DNA from: Alteromonadaceae bacterium
GTDB lineage: Bacteria > Pseudomonadota > Gammaproteobacteria > Enterobacterales > Alteromonadaceae
Length of the DNA: 64,000 nucleotides
Reading direction: 5' to 3'
Assembly (NCBI GenBank): GCA_013216015.1
Contig: JABSOI010000012.1
Coordinates: 1-64,000 of the forward strand
The notes under the pieces are model-generated. The model was given only the letters and a program-made list of their open reading frames with translations, had not been told where the DNA came from and made no database searches. A program made the position numbers and the translations under genes. This document shows, one piece after another, positions 8,727 through 18,641 of this stretch (within the stretch, counting starts at the first letter, position 1; each line of letters starts with the position of its first letter).

Positions 8727-9316
8727 TAGACTTCTCCTTGACCAACACCAATTAATAAGGTGTCTTCAGTTAGGAATGAATGTTCAGGAACCATTAAATT
8801 TGTCGGTGCAGGAACACTTTGAAATACACGGCCAGCCATATCAAATTTAGAACCGTGGCATGGACAGAAAAAACCGTCGGATACACCTTCAACTTTTTCG
8901 CCAAAATCGCCTTTATGATGAGTTGGTGCACAGCCTAAGTGAGTACAAACACCTAAAGCGACCATAAATTCAGGTTTAATTGAACGGTGAGCATTAGTTG
9001 CGTATGAAGGTTGTTGTTCTTCAAGTGACTCAGGATCTTTTAATTGATCTTCATGCTTAGCCAAATCAGCGAGCATTTTCTCACTTCGACGTACTACATA
9101 AACAGGCTTACCTCGCCATTCAGCACGAATTAATTGACCCGGCTGTATTTTACCTACATTGACTTCTACTGGAGCACCCGCAGCTTTCGCACGAGCACTG
9201 GGATTCCAGGAAGCAATGAAAGGAACAGCCACACCGGCAACACCAACACCACCAACAACTGCTGTGGCAGCTGTGAGAAAGCGTCGACGACCGTTATTTA
9301 CAGGCGCATTGCTCAT
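8726..9316 (-). CDS. petA: Rieske iron-sulfur subunit of the bc1 complex
   Basis: This subunit carries the [2Fe-2S] cluster that takes the first electron from quinol. The 196-residue product begins with a twin-arginine-type signal/anchor (NGRRRFLTAATAVVGGVGVAG). The cluster-binding loops are CTHLGC (Cys124, His126, Cys129) and CPCHGS (Cys151, Cys153, His154), so all four ligands and both disulfide cysteines are present. It is the first gene of the pet operon. The upstream 300-base gap must hold the operon promoter. Confidence 0.96.
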   Translation of the reverse strand: MSNAPVNNGRRRFLTAATAVVGGVGVAGVAVPFIASWNPSARAKAAGAPVEVNVGKIQPGQLIRAEWRGKPVYVVRRSEKMLADLAKHEDQLKDPESLEEQQPSYATNAHRSIKPEFMVALGVCTHLGCAPTHHKGDFGEKVEGVSDGFFCPCHGSKFDMAGRVFQSVPAPTNLMVPEHSFLTEDTLLIGVGQGEV

Positions 9317-9579
9317 TCATAATCTCCAATTATTATTTTATTCATACAAATTCGACTTTTAGGCTTACATTTCTTACTTTTATAAGCGAAATAGCTTTTC
9401 ACATGATCAAACTAGTGACAAAAAAATTTTTACGATAATAAAGAAATAAGGTGTTTTTTACAAGGGAATTCGCTAGTTATCCGTGGGGAATTGTAAAATA
9501 ACAAAGAATGGACGCAAATTTAGTGGACATGCTGATTTCAATACAGGATTGAGTGATAAAAAAGGTGCTTTTTTGGCAT
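9317..9579. other. Intergenic region upstream of petA
   Basis: No gene is visible here. It separates the pet operon (minus, starting at 9316) from the end of rpsI. It must carry the pet promoter, but I could not fix a convincing -35/-10 pair. A short hairpin AAAAAAG/CTTTTTT at 9559-9576 precedes the rpsI terminator and may be a secondary stop signal. Confidence 0.5.
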
Positions 9580-9608
9580 AAAAAAACCGACATAAAGTCG
9601 GCTTTTTG
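9580..9608 (-). terminator. Rho-independent terminator of rplM-rpsI
   Basis: On the minus strand, CCGAC and GTCGG form a stem around TTTAT, preceded by AAAAAG and followed by seven Ts. It starts about 18 bases after the rpsI stop codon. Confidence 0.8.
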
Positions 9609-9625
9609 AATCGATAAATAAAATC

Positions 9626-10018
9626 TTAACGTTTTGAGAATTGTGGCTTCTTACGTGCTTTATGAAGACCAACTTTCTTACGTTCAACTTTACGAGCATC
9701 ACGGGTAACGAATCCAGCTTGACGTAGACCACTACGGAAAGTTTCATCAAACTCCATTAATGCACGAGTAATACCGTGACGAATAGCACCGGCTTGACCA
9801 GAAATACCACCACCAGTTACAGTGATGTTAAAGTCAAACTTTTCTGACATTTCAACTAATTCTAATGGTTGACGAACAACCATACGAGCAGTTTCACGTC
9901 CGAAGTATTCAGTGATATCACGTTTATTAATTGTGATAGTACCTTTACCAGCCTTCATGAACACACGAGCAGTTGAGCTCTTGCGACGACCAGTACCGTA
10001 ATATTGATTATCAGCCAT
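9626..10018 (-). CDS. rpsI: 30S ribosomal protein S9
   Basis: S9 binds the head of the 30S subunit, and its C-terminal tail contacts P-site tRNA. The 130-residue product has the standard core, with [15 protein letters not shown] at the N-terminus and [19 protein letters not shown] in the middle. It ends in the basic tail KKPQFSKR, with the invariant C-terminal Lys-Arg. It follows rplM by three bases, the universal bacterial order. Confidence 0.98.
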   Translation of the reverse strand: MADNQYYGTGRRKSSTARVFMKAGKGTITINKRDITEYFGRETARMVVRQPLELVEMSEKFDFNITVTGGGISGQAGAIRHGITRALMEFDETFRSGLRQAGFVTRDARKVERKKVGLHKARKKPQFSKR

Positions 10019-10021
10019 TGC

Positions 10022-10450
10022 TTAAAGCTCCAAAGGTTGTGGTTGTTGTGCTGTATGCGCATGGTCAGGACCAGCAAATACTTTTAACTTACGGTACATT
10101 TGACGACCTAAAGGACCTTTAGGAAGCATGCCTTTTACAGCAAATTCAAGTACACGTTCTGGTGCTTTTTCAATTAGCTTTTCAAAGCTAATTTGCTTAA
10201 GACCACCAGGGAATTCAGTATGCGAGTAGTAAATTTTACCCTTCGCTTTATTACCAGTTACTTTAATTTTCTCAGCGTTAACAACAACGATATAATCGCC
10301 AGTATCAACATGAGGAGTGTATTCTGGCTTATGCTTTCCGCGTAAACGGCTAGCGATTTCAGTAGCGATACGTCCTAAAGTTTTATCTTCAGCGTCCACT
10401 ACAAACCATTCACGTACTACGCTTTCTGGTTTAGCTACAAAAGTTTTCAT
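10022..10450 (-). CDS. rplM: 50S ribosomal protein L13
   Basis: L13 is an early-assembly protein of the 50S subunit. I place the start at ATG 10450 (MKTFVAKPE), giving 142 residues as in E. coli. The open frame extends four codons further to a TTG. Signature stretches are [43 protein letters not shown] and [20 protein letters not shown]. In E. coli, L13 represses its own mRNA, and the long leader here (promoter near 10661, start at 10450) would fit similar control. Confidence 0.97.
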   Translation of the reverse strand: MKTFVAKPESVVREWFVVDAEDKTLGRIATEIASRLRGKHKPEYTPHVDTGDYIVVVNAEKIKVTGNKAKGKIYYSHTEFPGGLKQISFEKLIEKAPERVLEFAVKGMLPKGPLGRQMYRKLKVFAGPDHAHTAQQPQPLEL

Positions 10451-10660
10451 TAAAAAACCCAAATTTAAAATTGTTACACCAATAACAACCTTACATTCAA
10501 TTCCTCATAACAATATGTTATTAAAAGATATACCTGTAAAATCGTCGGTTAAATTAGACCACGCATTACCCCTTCGAGTATCGAGTCTATCGCTGCTATT
10601 TGCTTAACTAACAAAGTAAGTACAAACAAATAACGAGCTTTTGTAACGCAGGGACCGCGG

Positions 10661-10689
10661 ATTATACTGGAATCGAAATAAAAGATCAC
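10661..10689 (-). promoter_or_regulatory. Probable rplM-rpsI promoter
   Basis: On the minus strand a perfect TATAAT (10666-10661) is followed by CCGCGGTCCCTGCG, a GC-rich discriminator typical of growth-rate-controlled ribosomal promoters. The -35 at 17-base spacing (GTGATC) is weak. Transcription from here would give an mRNA leader of about 200 bases. The rest of the gap 10451-10800 shows no gene, only short open frames overlapping the leader. Confidence 0.55.
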
Positions 10690-10800
10690 GCCTATTTTTT
10701 AATCTTTTGAAAATGGCTCAAATCAACTAACAGTCAATTAAAAAACGCCTGATTTAAGTCTAAAAATTAGCAGGTTAGTAAAGGGCCAGCAAAACAGGAG

Positions 10801-11916
10801 CTAAGGTAGATGCTCACTTGCTAAATATTCATGTGATTGCATTTCCTGTAATCGACTTAAACAGCGTTTGAATTCAAATTCTAACCGACCTCCTCGATAT
10901 AAATTGTCCAGGGTGACTTCTGCCGACATAATTAATTTAACATTGCGCTCATAAAATTCGTCAACTAAAGCAATAAAACGTCGGGTAGCATCATCATTTT
11001 CTGCATGCATTTGCGTAACATTGGCAATTAACACGGTATGATAAAAACGACTAATCTCCATATAATCCCTTTGACTGCGGGCACTTTCGCATAAAACAGA
11101 AAATTCAAAAAACACCACACCATCAGATGCCGAAACGGTCAGAACTTTCCTGTTGTTTATTTCTATATATTTCTCTTGTTGTTTTGACTCACCAGACAGC
11201 TGATTAAAGTATAAATGTAAATTATCATTTGCCTGCTGATCTAAAGGATGGTGGTAAATTTCAGCTTGTTCCAGAGTTCGCAAACGATAATCAACGCCAC
11301 TATCAACATTAATCACTTCTGTGTGCTCATTAATTAGTTTTATAGCAGGTAAAAAACGCTCTCTTTGCAAACCATTACGATATAGTTCATCCGGAATAAT
11401 ATTCGATGTTGCTACTAAGGTGACATTATGTGAAAACAATTCTTCAAACAAAGTCCCCAGAATCATCGCATCTGTAATGTCTGATACAAAAAATTCATCA
11501 AAACAAATAATGCAGGCTTCATCAGCAAAGCGTTTGGCAATTATTTTTAAAGGATCAGATTTACCCGTCAACGTTTTTAATTCTTCATGTACACGATGCA
11601 TAAAACGATGAAAATGTACCCGCATTTTATTTTCAAACTCCAGACATTCATAGAAAGTATCCATAAGATAAGTTTTACCGCGGCCAACTCCTCCCCATAA
11701 ATACAAACCTTTTACAGGCGCTGATTCCTTTTTCGCATAAACTTTTTTCCATCTGTTTAATACTTTTTTAAAACCAGAAACAGCAATGGGCTTTTTTTGT
11801 AGATCTTCGAACAAACGCTGTAAATTTTTTACTGCATTTTCTTGTGCCGCATCAAATTGAAAATCATCTCGGGTCAAATCTCGTTTATACTTATCATAAG
11901 GTGAAAGTTTGATCAT
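10801..11916 (-). CDS. zapE: Cell division ATPase ZapE (AFG1 family)
   Basis: ZapE is a Z-ring-associated P-loop ATPase related to AFG1/LACE1. The 371-residue product has Walker A GGVGRGKT at residues 75-82, a Walker B stretch CIICFDEFFV near 134-143, and LVATSNIIPDELYRNGLQRERFLPAI (sensor region) after it. The length matches the family (about 375). It lies upstream of rplM on the same strand and diverges from zapG, as in E. coli and Vibrio. Confidence 0.94.
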   Translation of the reverse strand: MIKLSPYDKYKRDLTRDDFQFDAAQENAVKNLQRLFEDLQKKPIAVSGFKKVLNRWKKVYAKKESAPVKGLYLWGGVGRGKTYLMDTFYECLEFENKMRVHFHRFMHRVHEELKTLTGKSDPLKIIAKRFADEACIICFDEFFVSDITDAMILGTLFEELFSHNVTLVATSNIIPDELYRNGLQRERFLPAIKLINEHTEVINVDSGVDYRLRTLEQAEIYHHPLDQQANDNLHLYFNQLSGESKQQEKYIEINNRKVLTVSASDGVVFFEFSVLCESARSQRDYMEISRFYHTVLIANVTQMHAENDDATRRFIALVDEFYERNVKLIMSAEVTLDNLYRGGRLEFEFKRCLSRLQEMQSHEYLASEHLP

Positions 11917-12114
11917 TTAGTGGCCATTTAAACTATTGCGCTTGAAAAAATAAATTTTGTAGACATATTCACTATATAGAGATTAAAAAGCGCGTTATTA
12001 TTTATTGCTATTTTCTCTAATTTTTATCATTAACACAACGAAAGAACGCAAGTTCATTAACGTAATCTTAACTCAACGACAGTTTAACCACAGCAGCAAA
12101 GAAGGTAACCCAGT

Positions 12115-12570
12115 ATGAATATAATAGTAGGAATAATCATTTTCATTGTTGGCGGCATTGCCGGATTTATAATTAACAAGGCTTTATCTGCCTCACCTAA
12201 AGAGCATAAAAAACTTGCTGAGCAAGCCTCGCAAAGTGAGAAAGATCTAGCACAATATAAACTCGATGTTTCCAAGCATTTAGATAGTTCGACAAAATTA
12301 CTCGAACAAATGAATTCGACTTGTCAAACAGCTATGAAACAAATGGCACAAAGCACTAATTTATTGCAACAGGCAACAACAACCGAATCTATACACATGC
12401 CATTTTTCTCAAAAGAAACCCATGAACAATTAGCTGACACAATAAATTTACGCCATCAGAAAAAAACAGCCATAACATCGGAATCAAATACTGAAGCACC
12501 ACTAGATTATTCAGATAATCCAAGCGGCTTATTTGATGGTAAGAAACAAAGTGTTACAAATGTAGAATAA
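12115..12570 (+). CDS. zapG: Inner-membrane protein ZapG (YhcB, DUF1043)
   Basis: ZapG/YhcB is a small inner-membrane protein linked to cell division and envelope homeostasis. The 151-residue product has one N-terminal transmembrane segment (IIVGIIIFIVGGIAGFIINKAL, residues 2-23) followed by a long coiled-coil-prone region rich in Gln, Lys and Glu. It ends in a Ser/Asn-rich tail. The position, divergent from zapE and just before degQ, matches the conserved order in E. coli. The gap to zapE (11917-12114) probably holds both promoters. Confidence 0.88.
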   Translation: MNIIVGIIIFIVGGIAGFIINKALSASPKEHKKLAEQASQSEKDLAQYKLDVSKHLDSSTKLLEQMNSTCQTAMKQMAQSTNLLQQATTTESIHMPFFSKETHEQLADTINLRHQKKTAITSESNTEAPLDYSDNPSGLFDGKKQSVTNVE

Positions 12571-12641
12571 GCTATTCATGAACTTAATGGTTATAATTTA
12601 GTCTGTTGTTCTATCGTAGTCGTTTAATAAAGAGTATATAT

Positions 12642-13994
12642 ATGAATACAATTTCCATTTTCGTCAAAGCAGCAATTATCTCAAGCAGTATTGCCCTTGC
12701 CTGCGTGCCAGCCCATGCGAACATGCCTTTAGAGGTAAATGGTCAAACAATGCCAAGCTTGGCTCCTATGCTCGAAGGTGTAACGCCTGCCGTAGTACTT
12801 ATTTCTGTAAAAGGAACTCATGAAACTCAACAACAAGTGCCCAACGCATTTAAGTTCTTCTTTGGTAATCCACGCCAGAATCCATCGCAAGAACGCCAAT
12901 TTAGAGGTTTAGGCTCAGGCGTAATTATTGACGCAAAAGAAGGTTATGTTGTTACCAATAACCACGTAATTGATAATGCAACAGAAATCCTTATTACCCT
13001 TAAAGATGGACGTCAAATTGAAGCTAAAAAAATTGGCTCTGACGAATCTAGTGATATAGCACTACTACAAATTGATTCAGATGATCTTCAGGAGATTAAA
13101 CTCTCTAATTCAGATAACTTGCGTGTCGGCGATTTTGCCATCGCAATTGGTAGCCCTTTTGGTTTAGGTCAAACAGTAACGTCTGGTATTGTTAGTGCAT
13201 TAGGTCGCACGGGGTTAAATCTAGAGAATTATGAAGATTTCATTCAAACCGATGCAGCAATTAACAGTGGTAACTCTGGCGGGGCACTAGTAAATTTACG
13301 TGGTGAATTAATTGGTATTAATACCGCAATATTAGGACCTAATGGCGGTAACGTTGGTATTGGCTTTGCTATTCCCAGCAACATGGTGAGGAATTTAGTT
13401 GACCAAATCATTGAATTTGGGGAAGTCCGCCGAGGTGTATTAGGTGTATCTGGTCACAGTGTAAATAGTGAAATTGCAAAAGCAATGGAGCTTGGTACCA
13501 ATCAAGGTGGTTTCATAGAGCAAATTTCTCCTAATTCTGCAGCAGCAGAGGCTGGCATTAAAGCAGGCGATGTCATTACTAAAGTTAACGGGCAATTAGT
13601 AAAATCATTTAGTGAGCTGCGTGGAAAAATTTATTCAATTGGCGCAGGTAAAACCGTTGAAATTACAGTAATCAGTGAAGGCGAAGAAAAAACCTTCAAG
13701 GTTACACTGAAAAAATCAGAGACAGCTAATGTAGAACCATCAAGTATTCATCCAATATTTGAAGGTGCTGAATTAGAAAACAATAGTACAGGCCAAGGAA
13801 TTGATATTAACAGTGTTGCTAAAAACAGCCCTGCGGCAATGTTTGGTTTAAGAGCGGATGATGTTATTACCGGTGTTAACCGCCAACGTATTAGCAATGT
13901 TGCAGAATTGCGCAGTTTCCTTAAAAATCATAAAGGCATTTTTGCTTTAAACATAAATCGCAATGGTAGTAATTTATTTATGATGGTCCGTTAA
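12642..13994 (+). CDS. degQ: Periplasmic serine protease DegQ/DegP type, two PDZ domains
   Basis: This periplasmic HtrA-family protease and chaperone degrades or refolds misfolded envelope proteins. I start it at ATG 12642 with AAAGAG upstream; the frame is open 12 codons earlier. The 450-residue product has a signal peptide ending near AHA (residues 24-26), the catalytic triad His108 (NNHVI), Asp138 (SSDIALL) and Ser212 (NSGNSGGA), then PDZ1 (about 260-345) and PDZ2 (about 365-445). DegP and DegQ are hard to separate by sequence. The short LA loop (HETQQQVPNAFKFFFGNP) and the partnership with degS favour DegQ. Confidence 0.93.
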   Translation: MNTISIFVKAAIISSSIALACVPAHANMPLEVNGQTMPSLAPMLEGVTPAVVLISVKGTHETQQQVPNAFKFFFGNPRQNPSQERQFRGLGSGVIIDAKEGYVVTNNHVIDNATEILITLKDGRQIEAKKIGSDESSDIALLQIDSDDLQEIKLSNSDNLRVGDFAIAIGSPFGLGQTVTSGIVSALGRTGLNLENYEDFIQTDAAINSGNSGGALVNLRGELIGINTAILGPNGGNVGIGFAIPSNMVRNLVDQIIEFGEVRRGVLGVSGHSVNSEIAKAMELGTNQGGFIEQISPNSAAAEAGIKAGDVITKVNGQLVKSFSELRGKIYSIGAGKTVEITVISEGEEKTFKVTLKKSETANVEPSSIHPIFEGAELENNSTGQGIDINSVAKNSPAAMFGLRADDVITGVNRQRISNVAELRSFLKNHKGIFALNINRNGSNLFMMVR

Positions 13995-14037
13995 TTAAAT
14001 CTCTATCATAAAACTACCTGAGAAATATAACTTATAA

Positions 14038-14068
14038 AATAAGGCTCATTCATTGAGCCTTATTTATT
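14038..14068 (+). terminator. Terminator after degQ
   Basis: AATAAGGCTCA (14038-14048) and TGAGCCTTATT (14054-14064) are perfectly complementary around a five-base loop, followed by TATTTC. The T-run is short and interrupted. It lies 44 bases after the degQ stop, so degS may have its own promoter. Confidence 0.7.
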
Positions 14069-14124
14069 TCTAATAATTAAAATTTTTATGTTAGAATCAA
14101 AAAAATAATTAAAAATAAATCCCA

Positions 14125-15195
14125 TTGAACATTATTAGCATCCTAAAATATATTCTTCATTCCGCCAGTTATGGCGTTATGTTCGCTGTTGTCATCTTAC
14201 TTTTATTCCCCCAGATGCGTGGCAATAGCATATCCGCATTAAATATTTTTCAAGAGCCACCACCACAGACCCTTTCTTATGCAAGAGCCGTTAATATTGC
14301 AGGTCCTGCCGTAGTTAATATTTACTCAACAGAAATTCAAACGACGCCTAGATACAACCGAACAGCCAAAAAATCTATCCAGCTGGGCTCTGGTGTGATC
14401 ATGGAAAGCTCTGGTTATATTCTAACTAATTTTCATGTAGTACAAAACGCTAACCTGATTCAAGTATTAACACAACATGGACAAATATACCCAGCAGAAT
14501 TAATAGGATTTGATGTTTATACCGACTTAGCTGTATTAAAAGTAAATGCAGTTAATTTGCCAGTAATACCACAAAATAATCAGAAGGAATCATTAGCTGG
14601 AGATATTGTGCTAGCTATCGGAAACCCTTTCAATTTAGGACAAACCGTAACTCAGGGTATTATCAGTGCCACAGGACGAAATGGATTAAGTAATACTAGT
14701 TATTTAGAGTTTTTACAAATGGATGCTGCCATTAATGAAGGAAATTCAGGAGGTGCACTAGTTGATAGTAATGGTGTTCTAGTTGGCATAAATTCAAGGA
14801 AATTTACCCAGTCAAATCAACAGCTTAATATCCAGGGTATATTTTTTGCTGTCCCTTATCAATTAGCTTATAAAATAATGCAGAAAATTATCGAAAATGG
14901 TCGTGTTGTTCGTGGCTGGCTCGGAGTTTCAGCAAGAGAATATCGGCTAAATGTTAAAGGTTTTGTTATAGATAAAATCACTTCAGGCAGTCCTGCTTTC
15001 ATAGCTGGTTTAAAATCTGGTGACGTCATTTATCAAATTGGTGAGACAGAAATAGCCAGTATTACTCAGGCACTTGATATTGTGGCTGAAACTAAACCCA
15101 ACACGACAGTTATATTTAAAGTATACCGGGATAAACAACAATTAGATGTCCCGGTACTTATCATTGAAAATAAACAGTTAATCTACAACCAGTAG
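14125..15195 (+). CDS. degS: Inner-membrane stress-sensor protease DegS
   Basis: DegS senses misfolded outer-membrane proteins through its PDZ domain and makes the first cut in the anti-sigma factor RseA, which releases sigma-E. The 356-residue product has an N-terminal membrane anchor (about 12-30, ASYGVMFAVVILLLF). It has a triad of His104, Asp134 and Ser208 (NEGNSGGA) and a single C-terminal PDZ domain (about 255-340), which separates it from DegQ. The start is a TTG (14125) with no clear ribosome site. The anchor sequence supports starting there rather than at a downstream ATG. The degQ-degS pair is conserved. Confidence 0.93.
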   Translation: MNIISILKYILHSASYGVMFAVVILLLFPQMRGNSISALNIFQEPPPQTLSYARAVNIAGPAVVNIYSTEIQTTPRYNRTAKKSIQLGSGVIMESSGYILTNFHVVQNANLIQVLTQHGQIYPAELIGFDVYTDLAVLKVNAVNLPVIPQNNQKESLAGDIVLAIGNPFNLGQTVTQGIISATGRNGLSNTSYLEFLQMDAAINEGNSGGALVDSNGVLVGINSRKFTQSNQQLNIQGIFFAVPYQLAYKIMQKIIENGRVVRGWLGVSAREYRLNVKGFVIDKITSGSPAFIAGLKSGDVIYQIGETEIASITQALDIVAETKPNTTVIFKVYRDKQQLDVPVLIIENKQLIYNQ

Positions 15196-15231
15196 CACTA
15201 TTTACTTTACATACATGTGTCTTGTTATCAT

Positions 15232-15257
15232 AAAAATCTTGCTTAACGGGATTTTTT
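15232..15257 (+). terminator. Weak terminator-like hairpin after degS
   Basis: AAAAATC and GATTTTTT flank an 11-base loop, giving a weak AU-rich stem with a T-run. It lies 37 bases beyond degS, between convergent degS and murA. Confidence 0.4.
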
Positions 15258-15291
15258 ATGTCTAAAAATTTACGCCTAACTTATATCAAGT

Positions 15292-15332
15292 AATACCAAT
15301 TGCACTAATTAATTGATCATCTTCAAATGGTA

Positions 15333-15334
<2 letters not shown>
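15292..15334. repeat. Short inverted element of the AATACCAATT type at the murA stop
   Basis: AATACCAATTG (15292-15302) and CAAATGGTATT (15324-15334) form an inverted pair with one mismatch. The second arm runs into the murA stop codon. Similar AATACCAAT starts occur at 32073, 39261 and 57178 in this window, all intergenic, so this is probably a reduced copy of a dispersed element. Confidence 0.45.
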
Positions 15335-16622
<1,288 letters not shown>

Positions 16623-16658
16623 TTAATATAAGTAAAAATCGATACAAGTGAATATAAA

Positions 16659-16928
16659 TTAAAGAGGTAAATTAAACATTTTTTCACGTTGCCATTGCGT
16701 TGTTGTAAAAGTTTTAATCGTTACAGCATGTATGATACCGTCATTAATCACTTGAGCTAACGGGGCATAAATAGTTTGCTGTTTTTTCACTCGGCTTAAA
16801 TCACCTAAAAAATCAGCAATCGCGATAACTTTACACTGCGAACCATCAAATTTAACATGTAGTTCATCAAGTTCAATAGCATCATTGATCAGTTTTTCTA
16901 TTTCTACAACTTCCACGGCTTTCTCCAA
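16659..16928 (-). CDS. ibaG: BolA-family protein IbaG
   Basis: IbaG (YrbA) is a BolA-like protein that works with the monothiol glutaredoxin Grx4 in iron-sulfur handling and acid stress. The 89-residue product has the BolA fold signature: DGSQCKVIAIADFLGDLSRVKKQQTIYAPL followed by DGIIHAVTIKTFTTTQW. The Cys in SQCKV lies near the [C/H] region used for cluster binding. It sits between mlaB and murA, as in E. coli. Confidence 0.92.
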   Translation of the reverse strand: MEKAVEVVEIEKLINDAIELDELHVKFDGSQCKVIAIADFLGDLSRVKKQQTIYAPLAQVINDGIIHAVTIKTFTTTQWQREKMFNLPL

Positions 16929-16936
16929 ATTAATAA

Positions 16937-17248
16937 CTAAATTTTTTCGTCATTATACTGCACTATTGGTAAAAATGTATCCACGGAGCACAATTTAGCG
17001 AGTTTCAATAAATCTGACGACAAGTTCACGAAACTTAAATTACAAGAATGAAAGTCTGCTTGCTCTATGATAAATATTAACCAGGCTAAACCGGCCGTAT
17101 CTACTTTAGTTACTTTTGATAAATCGAGTATCACCTTATCTTTTCTCAATAAGGCTTGGGACTTATTCTTATTTATTAATGTCACTGTATGTCTGGTTAA
17201 TGGCCCTTCTAAAGAACAGCCAGTTTCAGACAAATTAAAATGAAGCAT
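16937..17248 (-). CDS. mlaB: MlaB, STAS-domain subunit of the phospholipid transporter
   Basis: MlaB is the cytoplasmic STAS-domain protein that stabilises the MlaF ATPase in the MlaFEDB complex. The 103-residue product has the STAS core VILDLSKVTKVDTAGLAWLIFIIEQA at about 40-65, with the conserved Asp-Thr-Ala-Gly turn. It is the last mla gene of the run. The gap to mlaC (17249-17379) holds a 13-bp tandem repeat, which makes it longer than the other junctions in this operon. Confidence 0.88.
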   Translation of the reverse strand: MLHFNLSETGCSLEGPLTRHTVTLINKNKSQALLRKDKVILDLSKVTKVDTAGLAWLIFIIEQADFHSCNLSFVNLSSDLLKLAKLCSVDTFLPIVQYNDEKI

Positions 17249-17294
17249 ACTTTTATACCAAACTGAATTATCTACAATGTATATTTACAACAAA

Positions 17295-17359
17295 TACTTA
17301 TCACAAATACTTATCACAATTACTTATCACAATTACTTATTACAATTACTTATCACAAT
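17295..17359. repeat. Tandem repeat, 13-bp unit x 5, between mlaC and mlaB
   Basis: Five head-to-tail copies of TACTTATCACAAT span 17295-17359. Copy 1 ends in AAA and copy 4 has TTATTACAAT; the others are identical. The array lies in the transcribed spacer after the mlaC stop (17380) and before the mlaB start (17248). The unit is not a multiple of three and has no stem, so it is neither coding nor a terminator. Copy number could vary by replication slippage. Confidence 0.9.
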
Positions 17360-17379
17360 TACCAAACAAAATTCTAAGT

Positions 17380-18090
17380 TTATTTAAAAACAATACTGCG
17401 CTTACTTTTTTCTTTCAACAACTTAGTAACATAAGGCAAACCTTTTTGGCGGATCAAACTTCCTAATTCAGCCTGTTTACTATCAAGCAAACTCACGCCT
17501 TCAGCAACCATATCAAAAGCTTTCCACTCTTTGGTTTTCTTATCTTTTCTTACTTTAAACGAAATATTTATATCGTCACGACCAGACTCAATCACCCGTG
17601 TATTTACAGCAAGGATCTTTGTTTTGGTGTTGATTTTTTTTGCCGGTTCAAATTCCACCAATTGTTTATTGTACAAAGTAAAAACTTGCGCATAAGCTGT
17701 GACTAAATAATCACGAAAAACTTTAACAAATTCAGCTCGGTCTTTTTTGTTTGTTTTCTTGAAATTATTACCGATAACTTTGTAGGCTGAATATTTATAA
17801 TTGATATACGGCATCAATTCTTCTCTGACAATAACTTTCAGCAAATTAGGATTTGCTCGAATTGCGTTATGTTCATTTGCAAACCTATCAAAAGTTAGTC
17901 TCGCCACCTTTTCAATCATTTGATAAGGATTTTTCTTATCAACCCGGATCCTTTTAGTTTTTGACGCTATATGTTTTGATTCACTCAAAGCATTAGCAAA
18001 ATTCGCCCCATTCATTCCTGCCTGACTAGTTTCTGCCCATGTGCCTGCAGAAAAACCAATCACGAGTATAACTAAAGATAATATTTTCAT
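17380..18090 (-). CDS. mlaC: MlaC, periplasmic phospholipid carrier
   Basis: MlaC shuttles phospholipid between the outer-membrane MlaA-OmpC complex and the inner-membrane MlaFEDB transporter. I start at ATG 18090 because AGGA lies eight bases upstream and a signal peptide begins right there (MKILSLVILVIGFSAGTWA). This gives 236 residues. The frame is open to an earlier start overlapping mlaD. Family features are NPYQMIEKVARLTFDR, VREELMPYINYKYSAYKVIG and the late AFDMVAEGVSLLDSKQAELGSLIRQKG stretch. It ends in a basic tail. Confidence 0.93.
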   Translation of the reverse strand: MKILSLVILVIGFSAGTWAETSQAGMNGANFANALSESKHIASKTKRIRVDKKNPYQMIEKVARLTFDRFANEHNAIRANPNLLKVIVREELMPYINYKYSAYKVIGNNFKKTNKKDRAEFVKVFRDYLVTAYAQVFTLYNKQLVEFEPAKKINTKTKILAVNTRVIESGRDDINISFKVRKDKKTKEWKAFDMVAEGVSLLDSKQAELGSLIRQKGLPYVTKLLKEKSKRSIVFK

Positions 18091-18115
18091 ACGGTTTATC
18101 CTTTTCATAATTAAC

Positions 18116-18586
18116 CTAATCATCGCTTCCTTGACTGAATAAAAATTGCCCAATCAACTCCTCTAACACTAAAGCAGGTTTTGTATCTTCAATAAAATCA
18201 CCCGTTACTAAAATTTCAATATCTTCATCTATAAACCCTGGCAGTAACCCTATATATTGCTCCCCCAGTAATCCCGCAGTTAAAATAGAGACTGAAGTAG
18301 CTTCTGAAAAATTGTTATATTTTGCATATATTTTTAACGTAACCACCGGAGTGTAATCTTCAACGTCTAAAGAAATATCACTTACCCTTCCAACAACAAC
18401 GCCACCGACTTTGATCGGAGAACGAACTTTTAAGCCGCCTACATTGTCAAACTTGGCGTATAAATTATAGGTTTCATCACTACCGGACAAACCACTGTCG
18501 GCTACTTTTAAAGCCAGCATCAATAACGCCCCAATACCCAACGCTACAAAAAACCCCACCATTAACTCAACTTTTTTCGACACCAT
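18116..18586 (-). CDS. mlaD: MlaD, MCE-domain subunit of the phospholipid transporter
   Basis: MlaD is a membrane-anchored MCE protein that forms a hexameric ring above MlaE in the periplasm and channels lipid. I choose ATG 18586 (MVSKKVELMVGFFVALG), with GGTGG upstream, giving 156 residues; the frame is open to a TTG four codons earlier. One N-terminal transmembrane helix (about 8-27) is followed by the MCE domain (AKFDNVGGLKVRSPIKVGGVVVGRV, then LTAGLLGEQYIGLLPG). The length fits E. coli MlaD (183) minus part of the tail. Confidence 0.94.
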   Translation of the reverse strand: MVSKKVELMVGFFVALGIGALLMLALKVADSGLSGSDETYNLYAKFDNVGGLKVRSPIKVGGVVVGRVSDISLDVEDYTPVVTLKIYAKYNNFSEATSVSILTAGLLGEQYIGLLPGFIDEDIEILVTGDFIEDTKPALVLEELIGQFLFSQGSDD

Positions 18587-18641
18587 GTCAACCACCAACG
18601 TTACTAAACAATAAAATTACTAAAAGACCAACCGCTCAAAC

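Noticed and set aside
10317..10607. 96-codon frame over the rplM start and leader
   Set aside because: It overlaps rplM antisense and the promoter-leader region, and nothing supports translation.
17295..17359. Possible CRISPR array (tandem short repeats)
   Set aside because: Copies are head to tail without spacers, and no cas gene is present. The same holds for 58938-59027.
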